In this document: one piece after another, positions 6,280 through 12,013 of the stretch
Layout of the letters: each line of letters opens with the position of its first letter
How positions within the stretch are numbered: the first letter of the stretch is position 1
Origin: Thermococcus sp.
GTDB taxonomy: Archaea; Methanobacteriota_B; Thermococci; Thermococcales; Thermococcaceae
Assembly (NCBI GenBank): GCA_027074805.1
Contig: JALTCK010000045.1
Coordinates: 1 to 33,223, forward strand
DNA: 33,223 nt
Direction: 5' to 3'
The notes under the pieces: model-generated
What the model saw: only the letters and a program-made list of their open reading frames with translations
Told to the model about the DNA's origin: nothing
Databases searched by the model: none
Made by a program: the position numbers and the translations under genes

Positions 6280-7734
6280 ATGGTCAGGAAGAGGAGAATT
6301 ATCAAGGAACGCGTCCCAACGCCTGAGAGGCCGGCAGAGGAGAGAATTCACGACTTCAAAGAGGTCAACCTCGGTTATACCTTTGGGCTGGCCGTTAAGG
6401 AGGCTGAGCGCTGTTTACAGTGCCCCTATAACTACGCCCCCTGTATTAAGGGCTGTCCCGTTCATATAGACATTCCGGGCTTCATAAGCAAACTCGTCCA
6501 GTACCGCGACGATCCTGACAAAGCCGTGAAGGAAGCTTTAAACGTCATCTGGGCCTGCAACTCCTTACCGGCCACCACTGGAAGGGTCTGCCCGCAGGAG
6601 GATCAGTGTGAGATGAACTGTGTCATGGGCAAGGTCGGTGATAAAATAAACATAGGCAAGCTCGAGCGCTTTGTTGCGGACTACGCGCGCGAGAAGGGCA
6701 TAGACGAGGAGCTCCTCTTCGAGATAATCCCTAAGATAGAAAAAACGGGGCAGAGGGTTGCAATTATAGGCGCCGGGCCGGCAGGACTTACTGCAGCAGG
6801 AGAGCTGGCAAAGCTTGGTTACGATGTCACCATCTACGAGGCCCTCCACGAGCCCGGAGGAGTTTTGATGTATGGTATTCCGGAGTTCAGGCTGCCCAAG
6901 AGTATCGTTGAGAAGGAGATCGACAAGCTCAGGAAGCTCGGCGTTAAAATACTCACAGACCACATCGTCGGAAAGACCGTTACAATGGACGAGCTCCTAC
7001 AGAACTACGACGCTGTGTTCATAGGCTCGGGTGCAGGGACACCCCGGCTTATCAACGCACCAGGTATAAACCTCAACGGCATTTACACAGCAAACGAGTT
7101 CTTAACTAGAGTGAATCTTATGAAGGCATACCTGTTCCCGGAGTATGACACTCCTGTCAAGGTAGGAAAGAAGGTCATAGTTATCGGTGCCGGAAACACT
7201 GGAATGGACGCGGCCAGGAGCGCGAGGCGCTTCGGTGCCGAGGTGACGATAGCCTACCGCCGCGGCGAAGAAGACGTGAGCGCGAGGATAGAAGAGGTTG
7301 AACACGCCAAAGAAGAGGGTATAAAGTTCGCCTACTTCTTAAACCCCGTTGAATTCATAGGCGACGAGAACGGCAAGGTCAAGGCCGTCAAGTTCGAGAA
7401 GATGAAGGCCCTCGACGAGAGGGACAGCAGGGGCAAGAGGAAGATAGTCGGAACCGGTGAGTACGTCACCCTAGAGGCCGAAACTGTCATAATAGCCATT
7501 GGAAAACACCCGAACAGGCTCATCATCAACACACCGGGCCTTGAGGTGGACAAGCGCGGGAAGATAATCGTTGATGAAAACCTCATGACGAGCATCCCTG
7601 GTGTTTTCGCCGGCGGAGACGCGATAAGGGGCGAAGCAACCGTCATCCTCGCCATGGGTGACGGAAGGCGCGCAGCGAAGGCCATCCACGAGTACCTCAC
7701 GAAGAAGAGGGAAGGACAGAAGGCGAACGCCTAA
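6280..7734 (+). CDS. nfnL: Nfn-type oxidoreductase large subunit (GltA/GltD-like; FAD, NADPH, two [4Fe-4S])
   Basis: A 484-residue protein of the glutamate-synthase small-subunit family. The N-terminal cysteine region (RCLQCPYNYAPCIKGCPVHIDIP, then GRVCPQEDQCEMNCVMGK) would hold two [4Fe-4S] clusters; the Gln-Glu in CPQEDQC is where Nfn proteins use a glutamate ligand. GAGPAG (about 164-169) binds FAD and GAGNTG (about 303-308) binds NADPH; VFAGGDAIRG is the C-terminal FAD motif. The ATG at 6280 is preferred over GTG at 6271 because GGAGGTGA is correctly spaced. Co-transcribed with nfnS. Often annotated gltA or sulfide dehydrogenase alpha; a glutamate synthase role is unlikely without a large synthase subunit nearby. 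Confidence 0.88.
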   Translation: MVRKRRIIKERVPTPERPAEERIHDFKEVNLGYTFGLAVKEAERCLQCPYNYAPCIKGCPVHIDIPGFISKLVQYRDDPDKAVKEALNVIWACNSLPATTGRVCPQEDQCEMNCVMGKVGDKINIGKLERFVADYAREKGIDEELLFEIIPKIEKTGQRVAIIGAGPAGLTAAGELAKLGYDVTIYEALHEPGGVLMYGIPEFRLPKSIVEKEIDKLRKLGVKILTDHIVGKTVTMDELLQNYDAVFIGSGAGTPRLINAPGINLNGIYTANEFLTRVNLMKAYLFPEYDTPVKVGKKVIVIGAGNTGMDAARSARRFGAEVTIAYRRGEEDVSARIEEVEHAKEEGIKFAYFLNPVEFIGDENGKVKAVKFEKMKALDERDSRGKRKIVGTGEYVTLEAETVIIAIGKHPNRLIINTPGLEVDKRGKIIVDENLMTSIPGVFAGGDAIRGEATVILAMGDGRRAAKAIHEYLTKKREGQKANA

Positions 7735-7740
7735 GTTTAG

Positions 7741-7755
7741 CCCTTTTTCTTTCCT
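7741..7755 (+). terminator. T-rich terminator candidate after nfnL
   Basis: CCCTTTTTCTTTCC follows the nfnL stop, in line with archaeal oligo-T termination. It borders the stop of the convergent ATPase gene. Confidence 0.35.
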
Positions 7756-8843
7756 TACTTGAAGCACGCCTCCAGTATCGGGTCGGGAATCACGTAGTAA
7801 ACGTTCCTCCCCTCGATCCTTTTCTCAAGGAAAGAGGAATCAACCAGTCCCTTAAGGAGCCTCGCTAGCACGCTGTCGGCTATGCTCTTGCCCTCCTTTC
7901 TTTCTAAGTGCTCCTTTATCTCCTCCCACGTCCGTTTTCCACTCGCTATAGCCCGCATTATCTCGACGTACCGATCCCTCGCCGCCGACCTTTTCATCAG
8001 GAAGTTCTCGAACTCGCTCATCGCGAGCGCCTTTGCCTCCTCGAAGACTTCATCTATGAGCCCCTGGGATATGCCCTTCTCCATCACCTTCCTCCCGAAG
8101 AGGACGAGCCAGCCGACTATACCGTCAAGCCTCTCAACGGCGTCTTCGATGAGCTTTTCCGGTGGGCTTATATCCACCTGCTCGAACCCCTTCAACAGGA
8201 AGTCCATGCTCTGCTCCGGGGTAAAACGGGACAGGCTCACCTCGTGGAAGTACCGTCCGTAGAGCGGCGCTTTGGGGTCATCGACCCCGAGGTAGTCGTG
8301 GAGCAGGCCCACTTCAGAACCCGGCATGACAATTCTCAGCTCAGAGTAGTCGTAGAGGTGTGCTATCAAACCCGCGAACTCACTGCCAACAGGCCCTCTG
8401 AGATACTGAACCTCATCGAAGGCCAGAACGACGTTGTATTTCTCCAGTTCCCTAAAGAGGGCTATTAGGTCGGTCTTCTCCTCTTTCCAGGAGAAGCTCA
8501 CACCAAAGCCGAGAAGCCGGAGGCCGGAGATGTTTTTGAGGTTCCCTTTGACCTCTTCCCAGATTCCACGGTTCTCGCGGAAGAACGTGTTGACGGCGCT
8601 CTCTATCCTCTTGTAGACGTCCATGCGGGAGTTCGGGTTCACGCCCCTAAAGTCCACGAGGATGTAGGGGAGGTCAAGCTCGTTGAGGCCAACGAGGAGG
8701 AGGGAGGTCTTTCCAAGCCTTCTTATGCCGGTGATGACCGTAAGCGGGTTGTTGGACTTCAGGGAGTTCTCAAACTCTCTCAGTTCACCTTCCCTGTCGT
8801 ACAAATCCTCCCGCCTTCTCTTCGGGCGGGTGTCGAAGTACAC
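7755..8843 (-). CDS. Archaeal STAND-like ATPase (Arch_ATPase family, PF01637 type)
   Basis: A protein of about 362 residues with a Walker A (GIRRLGKTSLL), a Walker B (NVVLAFDEVQYL), the RIVMPGSEVGLL sensor-like strand and a C-terminal winged-helix-like region (GKRTWEEIKEHL...VLARLLKGLVDSSFLEKR). This family is expanded in Thermococcales; its biological role is mostly unknown, and some members lie near mobile regions. The frame is open to a GTG at 8852, but that lies inside a perfect palindrome. GGGGTGGT followed four nt later by the GTG at 8843 looks more like a real start. A bidirectional TTATAA at 8880-8885 would drive it, putting the transcription start in the palindrome. Confidence 0.85.
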   Translation of the reverse strand: MYFDTRPKRRREDLYDREGELREFENSLKSNNPLTVITGIRRLGKTSLLLVGLNELDLPYILVDFRGVNPNSRMDVYKRIESAVNTFFRENRGIWEEVKGNLKNISGLRLLGFGVSFSWKEEKTDLIALFRELEKYNVVLAFDEVQYLRGPVGSEFAGLIAHLYDYSELRIVMPGSEVGLLHDYLGVDDPKAPLYGRYFHEVSLSRFTPEQSMDFLLKGFEQVDISPPEKLIEDAVERLDGIVGWLVLFGRKVMEKGISQGLIDEVFEEAKALAMSEFENFLMKRSAARDRYVEIMRAIASGKRTWEEIKEHLERKEGKSIADSVLARLLKGLVDSSFLEKRIEGRNVYYVIPDPILEACFK

Positions 8844-8851
8844 AACTACCA

Positions 8852-8873
8852 CCCCAGTAGTTAACTACTGGGG
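8852..8873. promoter_or_regulatory. 22-bp perfect palindrome at the ATPase gene start (candidate operator)
   Basis: The half site CCCCAGTAGTT is followed directly by its exact reverse complement AACTACTGGGG, with no spacer and no mismatch. It covers the expected transcription start and ribosome binding site of the minus-strand ATPase gene, seven bases from its TATA-like element. It could be an operator or, in RNA, a hairpin that hides the ribosome binding site. Confidence 0.7.
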
Positions 8874-8879
8874 CAGAAG

Positions 8880-8886
8880 TTATAAG
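8880..8886. promoter_or_regulatory. Bidirectional TATA-like element
   Basis: TTATAAG is self-complementary in its core TTATAA. On the plus strand it lies about 25 nt before the first C/D guide RNA; on the minus strand it lies about 25-30 nt before the ATPase gene start. Confidence 0.45.
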
Positions 8887-8907
8887 GGTTTCCACGTAAA
8901 TAACCCA

Positions 8908-8965
8908 CGGCGATGACGAGCCCTGGAGTGGCTGACCCGTGATGACGGGCATACTGGCCGAGCCG
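8908..8965 (+). ncRNA. C/D-box guide sRNA candidate 1
   Basis: The motifs are in the canonical archaeal order: box C GCGATGA (8910-8916, one change from RTGATGA), D' CTGA (8932-8935), a three-base spacer, C' GTGATGA (8939-8945), a 12-nt guide, and box D CCGA (8958-8961, one change). CGGC at 8908-8911 pairs with GCCG at 8962-8965 to close the kink-turn. TTATAA at 8880 is at promoter distance and CTTTT follows. The D' guide region is 15 nt. Archaeal C/D RNAs direct 2'-O-methylation by L7Ae, Nop5 and fibrillarin; the targets were not identified. Confidence 0.7.
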
Positions 8966-8970
8966 CTAGG

Positions 8971-8977
8971 CTTTTAA
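8971..8977 (+). promoter_or_regulatory. TATA-like element of guide sRNA 2
   Basis: CTTTTAA lies about 25-30 nt before the second C/D RNA, suggesting that it has its own promoter. The same run may end sRNA 1. Confidence 0.4.
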
Positions 8978-9001
8978 CTCCCTTTTGGCGAGGATGAAAA
9001 C

Positions 9002-9069
9002 GAGCGATGACGAGCTCTAGGGTATCTGAACCGCGCGGGCGGAAGTGATGATAGAATAGAGCTGAGCTC
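9002..9069 (+). ncRNA. C/D-box guide sRNA candidate 2
   Basis: Box C GCGATGA (9004-9010), a 15-nt guide, D' CTGA (9026-9029), a 15-nt linker, C' GTGATGA (9045-9051), a 10-nt guide and D CTGA (9062-9065). GAGC (9002-9005) pairs with GCTC (9066-9069). The first 12 bases from box C are identical to those of sRNA 1, and the rest of the D' guide differs mainly by transitions, so the two look like a diverged tandem duplication. The linker between D' and C' is longer than usual. Targets not identified. Confidence 0.68.
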
Positions 9070-9121
9070 ACTCTTTTCCAGAAACCCAGTGGGAATGAAT
9101 GGAATGAAAAGAGAGCCAGAA

Positions 9122-9526
9122 TCAGAGGCTCTTGAGGTACTCAGCGTAGGCTTCCGCATCCATGAGCTCCTTGAGCTCCTCGTCGAGGTTGCTCGGCTTG
9201 AGCTTGGCTATCCAGTTCTCGTAGGAGTCCTCGTTGAGAAGCTCCGGGCTGTCCTCAAGTTCTTCGTTGACCTCGACGACCTCCCCGCTGACCGGGGCGT
9301 AGACCTCGCTGACGGCCTTGACGCTCTCCAGCTCGCAGAGGACGTCGCCCTTGCTGAACTCGGTTCCGACCTCGGGGAGCTCGACGTACGCTAAATCACC
9401 CAGCTCCTTCTGGGCGTAGTCGCTTATTCCGACGAGAACCGTCCCGTCCTCAAGGACCTGGGCCCACTCGTGGTCCTTCGTGTAGTAAAGGCCCTCCTTA
9501 ACCTTGTATTCGCCGACTTCAATCAT
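9122..9526 (-). CDS. gcvH: Glycine cleavage system H protein
   Basis: A 134-residue lipoyl carrier protein. It starts MIEVGEYKVKEGLYYTKDHEW and has the lipoylation motif LESVKAVSEVYAPVSG with Lys70 as the attachment site. H protein shuttles the aminomethyl group between the P, T and L proteins of glycine cleavage; no other gcv gene is in this window. The frame is open upstream, but the ATG at 9526 has GGTGA five nt before it and gives normal family length. A minus-strand TATA (GGTTTAAATT) lies near 9557-9568. Confidence 0.95.
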   Translation of the reverse strand: MIEVGEYKVKEGLYYTKDHEWAQVLEDGTVLVGISDYAQKELGDLAYVELPEVGTEFSKGDVLCELESVKAVSEVYAPVSGEVVEVNEELEDSPELLNEDSYENWIAKLKPSNLDEELKELMDAEAYAEYLKSL

Positions 9527-9621
9527 GAACATCACCGATTCTCGTAGGAAGCGCAGGAATTTAAACCTTTCCATGAGCGCGGGGGTTTGAGCCTATCTCC
9601 CAGGGAATGGACATAAAATTC

Positions 9622-9643
9622 CAAGATTTTCGAGGAAATCTTG
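9622..9643. repeat. Inverted repeat upstream of the Mrp operon
   Basis: CAAGATTT (9622-9629) and AAATCTTG (9636-9643) are exact complements separated by six bases. The repeat lies about 45 bp upstream of the mnhE TATA box (near 9689), in the gap between divergent gcvH and mnhE. It may be an operator; as RNA it would be a modest hairpin. Confidence 0.45.
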
Positions 9644-9686
9644 AAAGAATTTCACAGAAATCGGCGATTAGTTGTCCTTTGCAAAA

Positions 9687-9696
9687 GTGTTATAAC
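9687..9696 (+). promoter_or_regulatory. Promoter of the Mrp antiporter operon
   Basis: GTGTTATAAC is centred about 27 nt before the mnhE ATG, and no ribosome binding site precedes that ATG, so the mRNA is probably leaderless. Confidence 0.6.
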
Positions 9697-9718
9697 CCTC
9701 TGCACCTTAAAATACCAC

Positions 9719-10324
9719 ATGAGCCGCGTCCCATTCTACCTAAAAGAAAGGCTCGAGGCCCTCAATGAGAAGGTTCTCAGGGAGAGGCTTGAGGCCTCTA
9801 ACCTGCCCTCTTGGGAGAGGGTGATTTTCACATGGGTTACGCTCATGGTTTTCTGGATCGTAATATCGACGAACGCAACCCCTGAGAACCTCAGCCTGGG
9901 CGCTGCAGTAACACTCCTGATTGCTCTCTTTATGAGAGACCTCCTGACGAAAGACATGAGGCGGAGCGGGCACGTGGTTGAGAAAATCCTATACTTCTCG
10001 CTGATATACCTCCCGCAGTACCTCGTGATAATGGCCTTCCGCCTGCTTGAGAGCAACCTGAAGGTGGCCAAGAACGTTATCTTCATGGACATCAACCCCG
10101 GGATAGTCAAGATAAAGACCGACCTGCACTCCGACACGGGGATAACAATTCTCGCCAACTCAATAACTCTCACGCCGGGAACTCTGACACTAGACGTCAA
10201 GAAGAAGCTCGGGGAAACTTATCTCTACGTCCACTGGATAGACCTCGAAACGCTCAACCGCGAGAAGGCAGGCGAAAAGATAAAGGGGGACATTGAGGAA
10301 TGGCTCAAGAAAGTCTTCTGGTGA
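9719..10324 (+). CDS. mnhE: Mrp-type Na+/H+ antiporter subunit E (MbhA-like)
   Basis: A 201-residue membrane protein with two hydrophobic blocks (about 40-80, including MVFWIVISTNATPENLSLGAA, and about 97-118) and the conserved soluble C-terminal half: NPGIVKIKTDLHSDTGITILANSITLTPGTLTLDV. The first 35 residues form a charged amphipathic extension. First gene of an eight-gene operon in the order of the antiporter module of Thermococcales membrane-bound hydrogenase. The ATG at 9719 is preferred over the longer open frame because of its distance from the TATA box. It overlaps mnhF by 25 bases. Confidence 0.9.
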   Translation: MSRVPFYLKERLEALNEKVLRERLEASNLPSWERVIFTWVTLMVFWIVISTNATPENLSLGAAVTLLIALFMRDLLTKDMRRSGHVVEKILYFSLIYLPQYLVIMAFRLLESNLKVAKNVIFMDINPGIVKIKTDLHSDTGITILANSITLTPGTLTLDVKKKLGETYLYVHWIDLETLNREKAGEKIKGDIEEWLKKVFW

Positions 10325-10575
10325 GTGCATTCTACCTCCTCGTCTTCACCGCGGTACTGGTAACCTACCGCGTCCTTAGGGGACCGACCCTCCCGGACAG
10401 GGTGGTGGGCCTCAACACGATAACGACGAAGGTCGTCGTGATAATAGCCATCGTCTCGGTGATGAGGGGAGAGTACTACCTGATAGACCTGGGCATAGTG
10501 CTCCTCATGGTGAACTCCGTGGGAGGGCTGCTACTGGCGAAGTACATGGAGAGGGGGAGTCGGAGTGCGACCTGA
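10300..10575 (+). CDS. mnhF: Mrp-type antiporter subunit F (MbhB-like)
   Basis: A 91-residue, three-helix membrane protein. It carries the family motif TYRVLRGPTLPDRVVGLNTI after the first helix, followed by VVIIAIVSVMRGEYYLIDLGIVLLMVNSVGGLLLAKYME. It starts at an ATG inside mnhE and overlaps mnhG by 11 bases. An in-frame GTG at 10321 overlaps the mnhE stop and would give a shorter form without the first seven residues; the ATG has purine-rich sequence upstream and is preferred. Confidence 0.9.
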   Translation: MAQESLLVSAFYLLVFTAVLVTYRVLRGPTLPDRVVGLNTITTKVVVIIAIVSVMRGEYYLIDLGIVLLMVNSVGGLLLAKYMERGSRSAT

Positions 10576-10882
10576 GGTCTTGCTTTTACTCTTCGGAGAG
10601 AGCATCATGCTCTTCGGAGCATTGGGAATACTCCGTTTCCCCGATGTGTACACGAGACTCCAAGCCGCGAGCAAGTGCGACACCGGCGGTGCAATGAGCA
10701 TAATCCTCTACCTCGTCATAACCATGGACGCCCCGGCCTTGGTGAGGGCCAAGTTCCTGGTTCTGGCCTTCCTGATAGCGATGATGAACCCAATGGTGAG
10801 CCACGCCCTCGCGAGGGCTGCCTACAGGTACGGGGTGGTTCCGAAAGTGGTGGTGGACATGTATGCTTGGGACAATCCTTGA
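10565..10882 (+). CDS. mnhG: Mrp-type antiporter subunit G (MbhC-like)
   Basis: A 105-residue, three-helix protein with the MnhG signature GALGILRFPDVYTRLQAASKCDTGG and a MNPMVSHALARAAYRYG segment. The start is GTG at 10565, preceded by GAGGGGGAG. It overlaps mnhF upstream and the DUF4040 gene downstream by 20 bases, so translation is probably coupled. Confidence 0.9.
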   Translation: MRPEVLLLLFGESIMLFGALGILRFPDVYTRLQAASKCDTGGAMSIILYLVITMDAPALVRAKFLVLAFLIAMMNPMVSHALARAAYRYGVVPKVVVDMYAWDNP

Positions 10883-11093
10883 CGTGATTTTCATCGCGAT
10901 GACGCTCCTGGCACTGGCGGTGGTCGAGGAGGAAAACCTGGTCAGCGCCCTCGTCAAGTACTCTCTGCTCAGCCTGCTCTTCATTTTAGCACTCTTCGAG
11001 CTGAACGCCCCCGATGTTGCCCTCTCGGCCATAGTGGTCGGCGCCGTCGTCATAGGAATCTTCGTGTTCACCATCGAGGAGGTGTCGAGGTGA
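10863..11093 (+). CDS. DUF4040 antiporter subunit (MbhD-like; equivalent to part of the MrpA C-terminus)
   Basis: A 76-residue membrane protein with about three helices: ILDVIFIAMTLLALAVVEEENLVSALVKYSLLSLLFILALFELNAPDVALSAIVVGAVVIG. The FELNAPDVAL..A.VG motif is that of the DUF4040 domain found at the end of bacterial MrpA and as MbhD in hydrogenases. The start is at the second of two overlapping ATGs (10859 is in another frame). Overlaps mnhG and the next gene. Confidence 0.85.
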   Translation: MLGTILDVIFIAMTLLALAVVEEENLVSALVKYSLLSLLFILALFELNAPDVALSAIVVGAVVIGIFVFTIEEVSR

Positions 11094-11332
11094 GGACGAC
11101 CGCGGTTCTGCTCACAGCCGCCCTCGGCTTCCTGCTCCTCTCCCTGACCTACTCGCCCCCCTACGGGGGGAGCTACACCTACTACGTCTCCCACTGGGGG
11201 GAGATGGGCGTCCCCAACCTCGTCTCAGCCATACTCGCCGGCTGGAGGGCCTACGACAGCCTCGGCGAGGCGAGCCTCCTCTTCACGGCGGTCATCGGCT
11301 TCTACATCCTCCTGGGAGGGAAGAAGAAGTGA
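11090..11332 (+). CDS. MbhE-like antiporter subunit
   Basis: An 80-residue protein with an N-terminal helix, a short polar loop (YSPPYGGSYTYYVSHWGEMGVPNLVSAILAGWRAYDSLGE) and a C-terminal helix ending LLGGKKK. The GVPNLVSAILAGWRAYDSLGE segment is characteristic of MbhE and of the last part of bacterial MrpA. It starts at GTG 11090 in GAGGTGTCGAGGTGAG, overlapping the DUF4040 gene by four bases, and overlaps mnhB by four bases. Confidence 0.85.
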   Translation: MRTTAVLLTAALGFLLLSLTYSPPYGGSYTYYVSHWGEMGVPNLVSAILAGWRAYDSLGEASLLFTAVIGFYILLGGKKK

Positions 11333-11730
11333 AAATGAGCACAGTCGTGAGGACGACGACAAAGATGGTGAGTCCCTTCCTCGTCACCTACGCCGCCTAC
11401 CTGATGCTCTACGGCCACCTGAGCCCCGGCGGTGGCTTCCAGGGGGGAGTTATCCTGGCGGTGGCGGTTATACTGCTCATCACCTCCCACGGGTACGCAA
11501 AAGTCAGGAGGAGGTTCCACTTCAACTGGGCGAGCCTGATAGAGAGCTCCGCGGGTGCGCTGCTGGTGCTCCTCGGCCTGGCGGGGGTGGCCTTCGGGGC
11601 CTTCTACGCGAACTTCCTCCCGACCGAGGGCGGCATAGTGCTACCGTTCAACGTCATAGTCGGCCTCGAGGTCGGCGCCGCCTTCACCTTCGTGTTCTAC
11701 ATACTGCTGAGGTGGGTTGAGAGTGATTAG
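11329..11730 (+). CDS. mnhB: Mrp-type antiporter subunit B (MbhF-like)
   Basis: A 133-residue membrane protein with the MnhB signature PFLVTYAAYLMLYGHLSPGGGFQGGVILA and about four helices. The GTG at 11329 overlaps the previous stop and has GGGAGGG eight nt upstream; an ATG two codons later is possible but less well spaced. It overlaps mnhC by eight bases. The MnhB domain packs beside MnhC in Mrp and hydrogenase structures. Confidence 0.9.
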   Translation: MKMSTVVRTTTKMVSPFLVTYAAYLMLYGHLSPGGGFQGGVILAVAVILLITSHGYAKVRRRFHFNWASLIESSAGALLVLLGLAGVAFGAFYANFLPTEGGIVLPFNVIVGLEVGAAFTFVFYILLRWVESD

Positions 11731-12013
11731 TCCGGAGCAGGCTGGGATAGCCATAATGCTCGTCGGGATATACGGCCTGATGGCCAAGAGGGAGCCGGTA
11801 AAGCTAGTCCTCTCGGTAAACGTGGTCTCCCTCGGGCTGGTGCTGTTCTTCGTCGGGCTGGCCTACTCCCCCGGGAAGGACGTCCCGATAATGCCCACAG
11901 ACCCCGTAGACCCCCTCCCGGCGACGCTCATGCTCACCACGCTCGTCGTCGATGTGGCCATAACGTCGCTGGCGCTCGCCATAATAATCCGAATGAGGGG
12001 TGATGGTGAGTGA
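11723..12013 (+). CDS. mnhC: Mrp-type antiporter subunit C (MbhG/NuoK-like)
   Basis: A 96-residue NuoK homologue with three helices: AGIAIMLVGIYGLMAKREPVKLVLSVNVVSLGLVLFFVGLAY, a proline-rich loop (DVPIMPTDPVDPLPATLMLTTLVVD) and VAITSLALAIIIRM. The frame is open from a TTG at 11717, but GGTGG at 11711-11715 fits the GTG at 11723. It overlaps mnhD by four bases. Confidence 0.9.
   Translation: MISPEQAGIAIMLVGIYGLMAKREPVKLVLSVNVVSLGLVLFFVGLAYSPGKDVPIMPTDPVDPLPATLMLTTLVVDVAITSLALAIIIRMRGDGE

Noticed and set aside
7908..8468. 186-codon plus-strand frame within the ATPase gene
   Set aside because: Antisense shadow; the minus-strand frame has Walker motifs and family sequence.
9071..9121. A third C/D-like element after sRNA 2
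   Set aside because: GGAATGAAT and CAGA-like strings occur, but no proper box C, D' and C' order or closing stem could be found.
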